A DNA stretch of 64,000 bases from Tricholoma matsutake (GCA_026075535.2 AP026544.2:6014001-6078000); one strand, 5' to 3'. Positions 21,332 to 33,319 are shown, counted from the stretch's first letter. Translations and numbers: made by a program. The notes: generated by a model not told the origin, from the sequence alone.

Positions 21332-22150
21332 ATGCCCAAACGGCGAACCAGAGTCCAACCACCACATCGGGGTCTACGCGACCCCGTTCTGATCACGGGC
21401 GACATCTTTGATGATGACGTCCAAGACTACGACACCCGGTTCGTGCAAGACGAATCGGAGGTAGCAGCTGCTTTTAGGGCAGCTAGAGATCTATGGGCCG
21501 GGGAAGACCTCTCCGACCCTAACGATGATGACGACGACGAGGATTCTCTTGCTATGCAGGAGGCCCTCAATTACGCTGAGAGCAGCCCTAAGCTAGCCTC
21601 GAGGCAAACAATCGACCGTGTGCTGTGGGCGCAGGACGTCCATATCGCACATAAACATTGGACTCGCAGTCTCGAACGCGAGGACATGTATACACAGGAG
21701 CTCGGCATGGCCGAGCTCTTCTATCCGGAGGCATCCCCTGCCCCGTTACCGCCTTTGCCCCCCATCCCTGAGTTGGTGGAGGATGAAGTGCCGCTATCTG
21801 TGAATGAGAGGTTGGAAATTGAAGCCACCTCTCATGCCATGCTACACCAACTCGACGCGATGACCATGTTTGTTGGTACCGTCCGTACGTCCGCCGTTCC
21901 TCCTGCAGAGAGGAACGCTTGGCGCCAAATGGCCTGGGAGTTATTCACGACCACTTGGCGACTGTCTGAGACGATGTCGGCGGAACTAGCAGCCGTTCTG
22001 ACACCTCTCGATCTCACGTCTCCGGCAGCCTTCCGGGCTTCCTATGCGGCGATGCACACTGCTCAATCAGAGCCTCAATCTGGGGAACCCTCGTCCCCAG
22101 CACAGCGCCGTCGTCCTCGAGGTCCTCGTGGACAGCAGCGCCGCAACTAG
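21332..22150 (+). CDS. N-element protein, 272 residues
   Basis: Intact and nearly identical to the N1 protein, with only a few substitutions (e.g. Ser at DESEV, His at KHWTR). Same motif order: acidic stretch, TQELGMAELFYPE, IPELVEDE, WRQMAWELFTTTW, LDLTSPAAF, Arg-rich tail. Unknown function. Confidence 0.87.
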   Translation: MPKRRTRVQPPHRGLRDPVLITGDIFDDDVQDYDTRFVQDESEVAAAFRAARDLWAGEDLSDPNDDDDDEDSLAMQEALNYAESSPKLASRQTIDRVLWAQDVHIAHKHWTRSLEREDMYTQELGMAELFYPEASPAPLPPLPPIPELVEDEVPLSVNERLEIEATSHAMLHQLDAMTMFVGTVRTSAVPPAERNAWRQMAWELFTTTWRLSETMSAELAAVLTPLDLTSPAAFRASYAAMHTAQSEPQSGEPSSPAQRRRPRGPRGQQRRN

Positions 22151-22612
22151 TACAGGGGCCTATCCCCCTCTACACTCACGGCCACCAAGTACCAACTGGT
22201 GGCCATTATCGGGATGGCGACATGGTGGCGCCTCCCTATACCTTCCCCCCACTGCGGGGGGGACGATGTCATCGAGTGCATGCACATGTGTGCATTTGCT
22301 CGAGGGGGGCCTTGGCCCCCTACTTACGGCGGTCACGGTGAATAACCAGGTGAACAACCACCCGCCTCGTTACTGTCACTCATGCACAACACGGTGATGG
22401 TCCACCTCATTCGTCTGGGGTGGTCAATCCTCGTTGGCTGGAAAAACGCAGACGGTTATTCTTCCCGCAAGGGGGGATTTACGGTGAATTAACACTGCTG
22501 CGCCTGGTCTGGCCTTGGTCGGACACATGGCTGGGGGACCGTTTGCTCCAGTGGGCGATCTAATGGCTAACTTCGGGAGGGGGGGGCGCCCCCTCCAGAT
22601 TATTGCCTTTCC

Positions 22613-22626
22613 TGGCTGAGAGGCCA
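22613..22626 (+). promoter_or_regulatory. UGAGAG hairpin in N3 3' UTR
   Basis: TGGC-TGAGAG-GCCA, directly downstream of a GC-rich hairpin (GGAGGGG...CCCCTCC). Confidence 0.65.
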
Positions 22627-22808
22627 ACGTCTGTGGAACTGCCCGCCTAAAGGTGGCTAAAACGGGGACCTGAGTGGGAGATGGGCAAGGGGAACGCGTA
22701 GATAAAGTAGTACCCAAGTTTGTACCTTGCTCCGCGGACTGCGTTCGAGCCCCGCGTTATAAATTCTGATCCAAAAAAAAAAAAAAAAGTCGAGAAAGCG
22801 GTTTGTAA

Positions 22809-22813
<5 letters not shown>

Positions 22814-22839
<26 letters not shown>

Positions 22840-25076
22840 GGGTCAACAATTTATAACGCAGGGCTCGATCGCAGTCCGCGGAGCAGGGTACAAACTAGGG
22901 TACTACTATATCTACGCGTTCCCCTCGCCCATCTCCCACCCAGGTCCTCGTTTTAGCCACTTTAGGCGGGCAGTGCCACAGACATTGGCCTCTCAGCCAG
23001 GAAAGGCAATAATCCGGAGGGGAAGCCTCCCCCTCCCGAAGCTAGCCATTAGGTCGCCCCCTGGTACCAACCGGTCCCCCGGCCACATATCCAACCGAAG
23101 TCAGATCAGGCGCAGTGGTGTCAATTCACCGTAAATCCCCCCTTGCAGGAGGAATAACCGATAGCCTACTTCCAGCCAGCGAGGATTGACCACCCCAGAC
23201 GAATGGGGTGGACCATCACCGTGTTTGCACACGAGTGACAGAGATGTGGTAGCTGGTTGTTCACCTGGTTATTCACCGGAACTACCGTAGGCATGGGGGC
23301 CGAGGCCCCCCTTCGAGCAAATGCCGACATGTGCATGCACTCGATGACAACGTCCCCCCCGCAGCGGGGGGAAGGTGGAGGGAAGCGACAAAATGTCACT
23401 ATCCCGATATCGGCCACCAATTATTTGGTGGGCGTGGTTGTGGAGGGGTGTTCCCCTATAGGTTGCGGCGCAGCTGTCTCCGAGGACCTCGAGGATGACG
23501 GCGTCGTGATGAGGACGAGGGTTCCTCATGATGGAGCTCTGCATGAGCTGCCTGCCTAGCCGCGTAGGAAGCCCTGAAGGCTGCCGGTGATGTGAGATCG
23601 AGAGGCAATCCGGCAGCTGCTAGTTCTGCCGACATTGGCTCGGACAATTGCCAGGTGGTTGTGAATAGTTCCCATGCCATCTGGCGCCATGCATTCCTCT
23701 CTGTGAGCAGAACGGCGGATACTCGGATGGTACCGACGAAAATCGTCATAGCCTCCAGTAAATGTAGAAAGCCATGAGAGGTGGACGTTATGTCCACCCT
23801 CTCATCTCTCGACAACGGAGGCTCATCCTCCACCAACTCTGGGATGGCGGATGAACCCGGTGATGTGGGGAGGGGCGGCGCAGATTGCTCCTGCTGCCCC
23901 TCTGGATAGAGGAGCTCGGCGATGCCGAGCTCTTGATTGTTGTTGGCCTCGAGCCCAAGCTCGAGAGCCAGATCATGCACCTCATCGGCTATCACTTGTG
24001 ATGCCAAGAAGCGGTTTATCGTCTCCTGCAAGGCTAGCTCGGTGAGACCCGGAATGAATTCGACGTCTCCGCCGGTGGCAGAGCCGTCATCGTCGTCTGG
24101 CAGGTCGGAGGAGTCGTCCTCCGCCCAAAGATTGTGGAACTGGTTAGCCACATCAGAGTCCCATCCGCTCAGGGAGACGTGTCCGAACTCTGGGAGGTAG
24201 TTGTCGTCGAAATCTGCGAAGTCGGCATTTGTGTATAGGAGGGGGTCGCCATGAGCCGCCTGGTGTCGAGTTCGCGCTCTACGGTTTGCAGAGGGCATTG
24301 AGGATGATTTAGCACAAGTAGATGACGGTAGAAGTCAAGATACGTAGCGTGATAACGATAACAGACGGTCCCTTATCTCAATTCCGGGTCCACCCGACAC
24401 AGCCTCCAGACGCTCCGAGGGGGCAGGCAGGCCACAAATCCTGCTGCCGATTGGGAGGGACGATTGAACCCGGTTCCAAACACCTAGGGGGTGTGAGTGC
24501 CGGAGGTAAAGAGTCGGTGGTGAATAGCGGCCACCAGAGCGTCGACCTAGCCACCAGGGGGCACCATCGCCTGGCCCCTTTTAACGATGGTGTATTCCAA
24601 TAGGTAGTCAGTGTAGCAGGTCTCTAGATGTAGAAACTCACACAGCATGGGGGTAGGAAGTCTCCCAGACGACCCACAATCCAGTGAATATGTCCCTCCT
24701 CCTGAACCAGACCTCCCCCAGCTAAACGAATGCGACGACTTGGGCGAGCATTGAAGTAGGCATCCCACACCCACTCTAAGCCCCCATAGGGGCCCAGACT
24801 ACTCTTTCATTGCCAGCACTCACCTAACCAGGATCCTCGAAGCCCAGGAGACCGAGACGAATAGCAGACACTGTCAAAAACAGTGACCGGGGCATCCACA
24901 GAGATCGGATGGACGGATCTCTTAGCAAATCAGGGCAAGCCTGGAGACGCCGAGAGCGTTCGTGATGGCGAAATCCGATCGAAAATCGGACCAAAATTGA
25001 GGTGTCGACGTCGCGTGCAACGTTGAGCAGAGGTGTTTACCACTATTTATGGTGGTTGTAACAAGTCAAGGAGCGT
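22814..25076 (-). mobile_element. N4: full-length N element, minus strand, 280-aa subfamily
   Basis: T28 run at the left, 'ttgaccc' 3' terminus, ORF 23456-24298, leader to the 5' terminus near 25075. TSD CGGTTTGTAAGGATT at 22799-22813 and 25077-25091. Same subfamily as N11. Confidence 0.93.
23456..24298 (-). CDS. N-element protein, 280-residue diverged form
   Basis: Starts MPSANRRARTRHQAAHGDPL. The N-terminal half differs strongly from N1 (DFADFDDNYLPEFGH, no GDIFDDDVQDYD). The layout is kept: acidic stretch, NQELGIAELLYPE, IPELVEDEPPLS, FVGTIRVSAV, WRQMAWELFTTTW, LDLTSPAAF and an Arg-rich end. The C-terminal half is much closer to N1. Intact. It shows the ORF survived considerable divergence. 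Confidence 0.87.
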   Translation of the reverse strand: MPSANRRARTRHQAAHGDPLLYTNADFADFDDNYLPEFGHVSLSGWDSDVANQFHNLWAEDDSSDLPDDDDGSATGGDVEFIPGLTELALQETINRFLASQVIADEVHDLALELGLEANNNQELGIAELLYPEGQQEQSAPPLPTSPGSSAIPELVEDEPPLSRDERVDITSTSHGFLHLLEAMTIFVGTIRVSAVLLTERNAWRQMAWELFTTTWQLSEPMSAELAAAGLPLDLTSPAAFRASYAARQAAHAELHHEEPSSSSRRRHPRGPRRQLRRNL

Positions 25077-25447
25077 CGGTTTGTAAGGATTGGCACACAT
25101 GGTTCTCTGAACTAGCGTATCGTGGCTGGCATTTCCTCCAACTCAAAGGGGTCGGAGGCAAGCCTGTACTACCCTTGACCCACAAGGGTGGGCCTTGGCT
25201 GAAAGTCATGGGAAACAGTACTACTGACACCTCCCGTGCAACTCGTATGATCACTGGCCATGCTCCCATAGGGGAGTATCGTCACCATTTCTCCCTCGAT
25301 GGGGAGTACCAATGCTGGTGCCTTAGTCCCGAAATCCCAACTCAAGACCATGTTTTATGCATCTGCCCAACGGTAGATTGCAAAGAAACTCGTGCATGCC
25401 CAGACACCGTCGAGGGCTTCCACGAATTCTTGAACAACAACCACTAG
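25077..25447 (+). pseudogene. L7 ORF2, C-terminal piece
   Basis: VCKDWHTWFSELAYRGWHF to the finger CWCLSPEIPTQDHVLCIC. A short deletion after 25430 shifts the frame and ends it at 25447 (NNNH-stop) before the usual LAWDPG end, whose codons remain downstream out of frame. Confidence 0.82.
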
Positions 25448-26024
25448 GGTCGTTCACCCCGCTAGCATGGGATCCAGGATAGGTTGTGCGTGCAAGGTGT
25501 ATGACCCCCGTCTGGTTCTGGCCAGCGTGATCGGTATGTCGGGGTGGCTGTAGGGCACCAGACGATTCTGTTAACCCTCATAAAGGGGGCCTGCCCGTGT
25601 TCAGGAGTGACTGTCAGGGCAGGGGGACAAAATCAGATACTGGCTGGGGGAGGCACCTGAGCGCTTCCAGATCCACTGTTGGTTATGCGTTACAATGACA
25701 CAGTCGACTACACTTTTCTTTCTGAGCTGAGAGGCTCACGTCAGGGCGGCAGTTTCCCCTAAATCTTGCACACATACCCATAGAGTCTCTGGGAACACAG
25801 TGTCGTCCTGTCCGGGTTGTCAGTACACCACCACTGGCAAGTCCATTTACTCAATAAAGGGGGCCCCCTTAGTGGTCATCACAGCTATCCAGGTGGTTGG
25901 TGCGAAGATCAGCAGGAGGAGGACTTGGGCTAGGCGTAGTGTACTTTGTTTGTATGTCTCTGCCATGGACTGTGTTCGGGCGCCGTGTTATAAATTTTTG
26001 ACCCAAAAAAAAAAAAAAAAAAAA

Positions 26025-26184
26025 GAGGTGTGTCTCACGTTGAAATCGCCACACATGAAGTGTAAGCATGGGATCGTCATGACACTTTCATACAGAAGTG
26101 TGATGGCCGAATGTTGGCTGTCCGAGTAGATGTTAGTGAGTAATATGACATCCTCCCCTATTCCCAAGGAAAAGAGAAGTATGT
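26025..26184 (-). mobile_element. L8: LINE endonuclease fragment, minus strand
   Basis: 160 nt of ORF2 endonuclease (reverse complement encodes ILLFSLGIGEDV, then SAITLLYESVMTIPCLHFMCGDFNVRH). It lies between the L7 tail and plus-strand L9, which begins in an overlapping part of the same domain, giving imperfect inverted arms at about 26027-26070 and 26185-26232. Confidence 0.8.
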
Positions 26185-27061
26185 TCCCATGCTTACACTT
26201 CATGTGTGGTGACTTCAATGTGAGGCATGCCTCTTGGGATCCCCAAGGGCCTGAACGAGTGACTCCATCCACACCGACCAGATCGCTCCTTGACTTGTTA
26301 CAACCACCATAAATAGTGGTAAACACCTTTGCTCAACGTTGCACGCGACGTCGACACTTCAATTTTTGTCCGATTTTCGATCGGATTTCGCCATCACGAA
26401 CGCTCTCGGCGTCTCCAGGCCTGCCCTGATTTGCTAAGAGATCCGTCCATCCGATCTCCGGGGATGTCTCGGTCATTGTTTCCAACAGTGACTGCTATCT
26501 GTCTCGTTCCCCTTGGCTTCGAGGATCCTGGCTAGGTGAGTGATGTCTATGAAAGAGTAGTCTAGGTCCCTATGGGGGCTTAGAGTGGGTGTGGGATGCC
26601 TGCTTCAACGCTCGCCCAAGTCGACGCACTCGCTTAGTTGGGGGAGGTCTGGCTCAGGGGGAGGGACATTGTTACTAGACTGCTGGTCGTCTCTGGGGCT
26701 TCCAACCTCTATGCTATGTGAGTCACTACTACTAGGGACAAGCTACACTGACTACCTGTTGGAATACACCATCGCTAAAAGGGGCCAGGTGACGGTGCCC
26801 CCTGATAGCTAGGTCGATGCTCTGGTGGCCGCATTTCACCACCAACTCCTGACCTCCGGTGCTCACTCCTCTGGGGTGTTATGACCTGGGTTCAATCTTC
26901 TCCCACCAGGCAACAACAGGATGCGCGGCCTGTTCGCCCCCTCGGAGCGTTTGGAGGCTGTATCGGGTGGACCTGGAACTGAGATAAGGGGCCATCTGTT
27001 ATCGACCTTACGCTACGTACTTTGACTGTTATCGTCATTTACCTGTGCTAACTCACTCTCA

Positions 27062-27503
27062 ATGCCCAAACGGCTGAACAGAGACCAAACCACACACTGG
27101 GGCCTTCACGACCCCACCTTGATTATGGGTGACATCGTTGGTGATGATGCCCAAGACTACGACACCCAGTTCTCACAGAACGAACTGGAGGTAGCAGCTG
27201 CCCTAGGCAGTTTGAGATCTGTGGGCCGGGGAGGACCTCCCCGACCCTGACGACTACGTGGACTCTCCTGCTAGGCAGGAGGCTCTCGCTTACACTGCAC
27301 GCTGCGTATTTCGATCACTTGCATCATATACCAGTACTAACTTGCTCCTGATGCCCAAGTGGACAACCAGAGACGATCGTTCCAACGATCCTACGCCTCC
27401 GGCAGCTGTCCCAGCTTCCTGTGTGGCGATGCCAACAGCTCTAGCAGAGCTTCAATCTGGGGAACCCTCGTTCCCAGTACAGTGCCGTCATCATCACAGA
27501 TGG
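27062..27503 (+). pseudogene. N5 broken ORF (short-subfamily)
   Basis: Starts MPKRLNRDQTTHWGLHDPTL, then loses frame by a 1-nt deletion near 27210 (GSLRSVGRG instead of RAARDLWAG). Near 27295 the sequence jumps to a second copy of the leader end and start codon (a leader-like stretch ending in ATGCCCAAG at ~27352), then to the C-terminal LDLTSPAAF region. No complete protein. The same arrangement is in N10 and N14. Confidence 0.85.
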
Positions 27504-27671
27504 CTGTGCCATTACTCGTGTGGGGCATTCCGCTCCACACCCATCACCGCCAGTCCGCTGGCTGCTGTCGGGTTGGTGACAAATGTCGCTACCCTTTACG
27601 TTCTCCCCGCTGCGGGGGGGAAATTGCTATCGAGTGCATGTGCTGGCAGTGCATTTGCTCGAGGGGGGCTT

Positions 27672-29847
27672 TTTTTTTTTTTTTTTTTTTGGATCAGAAT
27701 TTATAACGCGGGGCTCGAACGCAGTCCGTGGAGCAAGGTACAAACTTGGGTACTACTTTATCTACGCGTTCCCCTTGCCCATCTCCCACTCAGGTCCCCG
27801 TTTTAGCCACCTTTAGGCGGGCAGTTCCACAGACGTTGGCCTCTCAGCCAGGAAAGGCAATAATCTGGAGGGGGCGCCCCCCCCTCCCGAAGTTAGCCAT
27901 TAGATCGCCCCCTGGAGCAAACGGTCCCCCAGCCACATGTCCGACCGAGGCCAGACCAGGCGCAGCAGTGTTAATTCACCGTAAATCCCCCCTTGCGGGA
28001 GGAATAACCGTTTGCGTTTTTCCAGCCAACGAGGATTGACCACCCCAGACGAGTGAGGTGGACCATCACCGTGTTGTGCACGAGTGACAGTAACAAGGCG
28101 GGTGGTTGTTCACCTGGTTATTCACCGTGACCGCCGTAAGTAGGGGGCCAAGGCCCCCCTCGAGCAAATGCACACATGTGCATGCACTTGATGACATCAT
28201 CCCCCCCGCAGTGGGGGGAAGGTATAGGGAGGTGCCACCATGTCACCATCCCGATAATGGCCACCAGTTGGTACTTGATGGCCGTGAGTGTAGAGGGGGA
28301 TAGGCCCCTGTGCTAGTTGCGGCGCTGCTGTCCACGAGGACCTCGAGGACGACGGCGCCGTGCTGGGGACGAGGGTTCCCCAGATTGAGGCTCTGACTGA
28401 GCAGTGTGCATCGCCGCGTAGGAAGCCCGGAAGGCTGCCGGAGACGTGAGATCGAGAGGTGTCGGAACGGCTGCTAGTTCCGCCAACATCGTCTCAGACA
28501 GTCGCCAAGTGGTCGTGAATAACTCCCAGGCCATTTGGCGCCAAGCGTTCCTCTCTGCAGGGGGAACGGCGGACGTACGGACGGTACCAACGAACATGGT
28601 CATCGCGTCGAGTTGGTGTAGCATGGCATGAGAGGTGGCTTCAATTTCCAACCTCTCATTCACAGATAGCGGCACTTCGTCCTCCACCAACTCAGGGATG
28701 GGGGGCAAAGGCAGTAACGGGGCAGGGGATGCCTCCGGATAGAAGAGCTCGGCCATGCCGAGCTCCTGTGTATACATGTCCTCGCGTTCGAGACTGCGAG
28801 TCCAACGTTTATGTGCGATATGGACGTCCTGCGCCCACAGCACACGGTCGATTGTTTGCCTCGAGGCTAGCTTAGGGCTGCTCTCAGCGTAATTGAGGGC
28901 CTCCTGCATAGCAAGAGAATCCTCGTCGTCGTCATCATCGTTAGGGTCGGAGAGGTCTTCCCCGGCCCATAAATCTCTAGCTGCCCTGAAAGCAGCTGCT
29001 ACCTCCAATTCGTCTTGCACGAACCGGGTGTCGTAGTCTTGGACATCATCATCAAAGATGTCGCCCGTGATCAGAACGGGGTCGCGTAGACCCCGATGTG
29101 GTGGTTGGACTGCAGCGTGGAGTCGATAACGACTGGTCCCTTATCTATATTCCGGGTCCACCCGATGCAGCCTCCGAACGCTCCGAGGGGGCGAGCAAGC
29201 CGCACATCCTGCTGCCTAGTGGGAGAAGATTGAACCCGGGTCATAACACCCTAGAAGAGTGAGCACCGGAGGTAGAGAGTTGGTGGAGAGTGGCGGCCAC
29301 CAAGGTGATGACCTAGCCGCCAGGGGGCACCATCGCCCGGCCCCTTTTAACGATGGTGTATTCCAACGGGTAGTCAGTGTAGCATGTCTCTAGTAATAGA
29401 AACTCACAGAGCATGGAGGCTAGAAGCCTCCCAGACAACCAGCAATCCAGTGATAACGTCCCTTCTCCCTAAGCCAGACCTCCCCCAACTAAACGAGTGT
29501 GTCGACTTGGGCGAGCGTTGAAGCGGGCATCCCACACCCACTCTAAGCCCCCAGAGGGACCCAGACTACTCTTTCATAAACAACACTCACCTAGTCAGGA
29601 TCCTCGAAGCCAAGGGGAACGAGACAGATAGCAGTCACTGTTGGAAACAATGACCGGGGCATCCACGGAGATCGGATGGACAGATCTCTTAGCAAATCAG
29701 GGCAGGCCTGGAGACGCCGAGAGCGTTCGTGATGGCGAAATCCGATCGAAAATCGGACAAAAATTGAAGTGTCGACGTCGTGTGCAACGTTGAGCAGAGG
29801 TGTTTACCACTATTTATGGTGGTTGTAACAAGTCAAGGAGCAACGTG
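27672..29847 (-). mobile_element. N6: full-length N element, minus strand, in N5
   Basis: T run at the left, 3' UTR, ORF region, leader to the 5' terminus near 29842. TSD TCGAGGGGGGCTT at 27659-27671 and 29848-29860. An N element inside an N element. Confidence 0.92.
28313..29111 (-). pseudogene. N6 ORF, start codon deleted
   Basis: Open from residue ~9 of the N1-type protein to the stop and very close to it. The end of the leader and the first codons (MPKRRTRV) are deleted at about 29111-29113, where the leader CACGCTGC joins directly to the codons for QPPHRGL. A downstream in-frame start would give a shorter protein. Confidence 0.85.
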
Positions 29848-30329
29848 TCGAGGGGGGCTTTGGCCCCCTGCTTACGGCAGTTCCAGTGAATAACCAGGTG
29901 AACAACCAGCTGCCACATTACTGTTACTCGTGCATGACACGGTGATGGTCCACCTCGTTCATCCGGGGTGGTCAATCCTCGTTGGCTGGGAGTATGCGGA
30001 CGGTTATTCCTCCTGCAAGGGGGGATTTACGGTGAATTGACACTGCTGTGCCTGATCTGACTTTGGTTGGATATGTGGCTGGGGGACCGCTTTGCACCAG
30101 CTGACGATCTAATGGCTAGCTTCGGGAGGGGGTCTCCCCCTCCAGATTATTGCCTTTCCTGGCTGAGAGGCCAACGTCTGTGGCACTGCCCGCCTAAAGT
30201 GGCTAAAACGAGGAACTGGGTAGGATATGGGTGAGGGGAAGCGTAGTTATAGTAGTACCCAAGTTTGTATCCTGCTCCACGGACTGCGATCGAGCCCCGC
30301 GTTATAAATTGTTGACCCAAAAAAAAACA

Positions 30330-31122
30330 ATCCACACCGACCACTTGGTGGAAACAGCAATGGCACTAGGCCTTACAAGGGCCCTCCCCACTGAGGAGGG
30401 ACCCACTCACTTCCCCCCACAACAGGGCCTTCACTCCACAGTGATCGACCTCATGTTCATACCCATGGATCTGAGATTCGTGCTGTACTGCGAAATCATT
30501 CCAGAAGCCAGGGGCACGTCTGACCATGCCCCCTTGACACTGACACTACCTGGCCCGGGATCTCTGGTCCCGGTTACCAAGTGGTCGATCAAAAAAGGAT
30601 CTGAGGAAGAAGCATCATACCTTGATGCTGTGTCCTCCGCTTTAAATCTGTGGCTTAATTGGCACAGAAATACTTTGGCAGAAATTGATGATGTCGCTTC
30701 GGCGATATCAACGATTTTAAACAAGGCATGGGACAACCATGCCAAGGAATCTCGCCTAGGCAAGTCGTCCAAGGGATGGTGGACAGATGAATGCAAAGGT
30801 GCACTAGACACTCACAGAGCCACCCGAGATGGGGAGGACTGGAAGCAGTACCACAAAGTCATGCGACATGCAAAACGCAACTTCTTCAATGACCGTATCC
30901 AAGAAGTGGCCACCATGAACAGACAACCCTGGGACCTCATGTCCTGGACTCGTCAACATAACTTGCCATCTTATGAGGCGATCTCCTATCGGGGAGAGCC
31001 TTGTAACGATCTCGAGTCCTTGTGGGCTGCCCTTGATGGCTCATACAATGCTGCCTTGGATCGAGTAGTCGATCTGAGCATCTTGGACGATCTGGATCCA
31101 GTGCCTGAAAGGGCTTGGATCC
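30330..31122 (+). pseudogene. L9 ORF2, endonuclease end and linker
   Basis: Open frame IHTDHLVETAMALGL...SDHAPLTL...KKGSEEEASYLDAV...NLPSYEAISYRGEPCNDLE...PVPERAWIH, ending at the N7 insertion before RT. The first part is at 26185-26280. Confidence 0.85.
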
Positions 31123-31745
31123 ACGCTCCTTGACTTGTTACAACCACCATAAACAGTGGTAAACACTCCTGCTCAATGTTGGTAGCAATGTCAAGACTTC
31201 AATTTTTGTCCAATTTTCGATCGGATTTTGCCATCACAAATGCTCTTGGCATCTCCAGGCCTGGCCTGATTTGCTAAGAGATCCATCCATCCAATCCCCG
31301 GGGATGCCCCGGTCATTGTTTTTGACAATGGCTGCTATCTGTCTCGTTCCCCTTGGCTTTGAGGATCCTGGGTAGGTGAGTGGTGTCTATGAAAGAGTAG
31401 TCTGGGTCCCTATGGGGGCTTTTTTTTTGTTTTTTTTTTTTGGGTCAAACATTTATAATGCAGCACCTGATCGCAGTCCGTGGTAGAGACATACAAACAA
31501 AGTACACTACGCCCAGCCCAAGTCCTCCTCCTGCTGATCTTCGCACCAACCACCTGGATAGCTGCAACGACCACTAAGGGGGCCCCCTTTATCGAGTAAA
31601 TGGACTTGCCAGTGGTGGCGTACCAACAACTCGGACTTGACGATGTCGTGTTCTCCGAATCCCTACGGGTATGAGTGCAAGATTCAGGAGAAGCTGCCAC
31701 CCCGATGTGAGCCTCTCAGCTCGGAAAGGAGGGCGTACTCAGCAT

Positions 31746-33088
31746 TTTTTTTTTTTTTTTTTGGATCAGAATTTATAACGCGGGGCTCGAACGCAGTCCG
31801 CGGAGCAGGGTACAAACTTGGGTACTACTTTATCTACGTGTTCCCCTCGCCCATCTCCCACTCAGGTCCCCGTTTTAGCCACTTTAGGCGGGCAGTGCCA
31901 CAGACGTTGGCCTCTCAGCCAGGAAAGGCAATAATCTGGAGGGGGCGCCCCCCCCTCCCGAAGTTAGCCATTAGATCGCCCCCTGGAGCAAATGGTCCCC
32001 CAGCCACATGTCCAACCGAGGCCAGACCAGGCGCAGCAGTGTTAATTCACCGTAAATCCCCCCTTGCGGGAGGAATAACCGTTTGCGTTTTTCCAGCCAA
32101 CAAGGATTGACCACCCCAGACGAATGAGGTGGACCATCACCGTGTTGTGCACGAGTGACAGTAACAAGGCGGGTGGTTGTTCACCTGGTTATTCACCGTG
32201 ACCGCCGTAAGTAGGGGGCCAAGGCCCCCCTCGAGCAAATGCACACATGTGCATGCACTCGATGACATCGTCCCCCCCACAGTGGGGGGAAGGTATAGGG
32301 AGGCGCCACCATGTCGCCATCCCGATAATGGCCACCAGTTGGTACTTGGTGGCCGTGAGTGTAGAGGGGGATAGGCCCCTGTACTAGTTGCGGCGCTGCT
32401 GTCCACGAGGACCTCGAGGACGACGGCGCTGTGCTGGGGACGAGGGTTCCCCAGATTGAGGCTCTGATTGAGCAGTGTGCATCGCCACGTAGGAAGCCCG
32501 GAAGGCTGCTGGAGATGTGAGATCGAGAGGTGTCAGAACGGCTGCTAGTTCTGCCGACATTGTCTCAGACAGTCGCCAAGTGGTCGTGAATAACTCCCAG
32601 GCCATTTGGCTCCAAGCATTCCTCTCTGCAGGGGGAACGGCGGATGTACGGACGGTACCAACGAACATGGTCATCGCGTCGAGTTGGTGTAGCATGGCAT
32701 GAGAGGTGGCTTCAATTTCCAACCTCTCATTCACAGATAGCGGCACTTCGTCCTCCACCAACTCAGGGATGGGGGGCAAAGGCGGTAACGGGGCAGGGGA
32801 TGCCTCCGGATAGAAGAGCTCGGCCATGCCGAGCTCCTGTGTATACATGTCCTCGCGTTCGAGACTGCAAGTCCAACGTTTATGTGCGATATGGACGTCC
32901 TGCGCCCACAGCACACGGTCGATTGTTTGCCTCGAGGCTAGCTTAGGGCTGCTCTCGGCGTAATTGAGGGCCTCCTGCATAGCAAGAGAATCCTCGTCGT
33001 CGTCATCATCGTTAGGGTCGGAGAGGTCTTCCCCGGCCCATAGATCTCTAGCTGCCCTGAAAGCAGTTGCTACCTCTGATTCGTCGGT
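31746..33088 (-). mobile_element. N8: 5'-truncated N element, minus strand
   Basis: T18 run, 3' UTR and ORF to about codon 40, where it is truncated. TSD GTACTCAGCAT at 31735-31745 and 33089-33099. It lies in the L10 3' UTR. Confidence 0.92.
32384..33088 (-). pseudogene. N8 ORF, N-terminally truncated
   Basis: N1-type protein from DESEVATAFRAARDLWAGED to the Arg-rich tail and stop. The first ~40 residues were never copied because of the 5' truncation. Confidence 0.85.
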
Positions 33089-33319
33089 GTACTCAGCATC
33101 GAAGCCATAATGCACAACCGACAGCGGATCTGGAAGCGCTCAGGTGCCTCCCCGAACCAGTATCTGGGTTTGTGTTCCCCCGCCCTGACAGTCACTCCTG
33201 AACATGGGCAGGCCCCCTTTATGAGGGTTAACGGACTCGCCTGGTGCCCTACAGCCGCCCCGACATACCGATCACACTAGCCAGAACCAGACGGGGGTCA
33301 TACGCCCTGTGTGCACAAC

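Larger units (their letters stand above)
20548..22788 (+). mobile_element. N3: full-length N element, plus strand (reference copy)
   Basis: 5' terminus near 20550, leader to 21331, ORF 21332-22150, 3' UTR to 22772, A16 tail. TSD GTCGAGAAAGCGG at 20535-20547 and 22789-22801 (left copy preceded by AA). Length 2.24 kb. With an intact ORF, both termini and matching TSDs, this is the best reference for the family. Confidence 0.94.
20025..26024 (+). mobile_element. L7: LINE 3' part, plus strand, split by N3 and N4
   Basis: Three pieces: 20025-20547, 22789-22813 and 25077-26024. N3 and N4 inserted 11 bp apart in the RNase H to finger linker. 3' UTR to 26004, A20 tail 26005-26024. Left edge abuts the L6 tail. 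Confidence 0.88.
26281..30329 (+). mobile_element. N5: short-subfamily N element, plus strand, split by N6
   Basis: Pieces 26281-27671 and 29848-30329, about 1.87 kb together. Both termini are present; the tail is short (A9). Belongs with N10 and N14 to a subfamily sharing the same 1-nt deletion and internal rearrangement in the ORF. Confidence 0.9.
26185..31122 (+). mobile_element. L9: LINE internal part, plus strand, split by N5
   Basis: Pieces 26185-26280 and 30330-31122, flanking N5 with TSD ATCCACACCGACCA at 26267-26280 and 30330-30343. Covers the end of the endonuclease to just before RT. N7 begins at 31123; the expected continuation of L9 is not found anywhere to the right. Confidence 0.85.

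Noticed and set aside
22812..22839. Long T and A runs as simple-repeat or terminator features
   Set aside because: Each run lies exactly at an element 3' end followed or preceded by a TSD; they are retrotransposon poly(A) tails.
26025..26232. Twin-priming (5' inversion) at the L8/L9 junction
   Set aside because: The two inverted arms differ at several of the ~45 overlapping bases, so they come from different copies rather than one RNA. A minus-strand fragment next to a different plus-strand copy is simpler.
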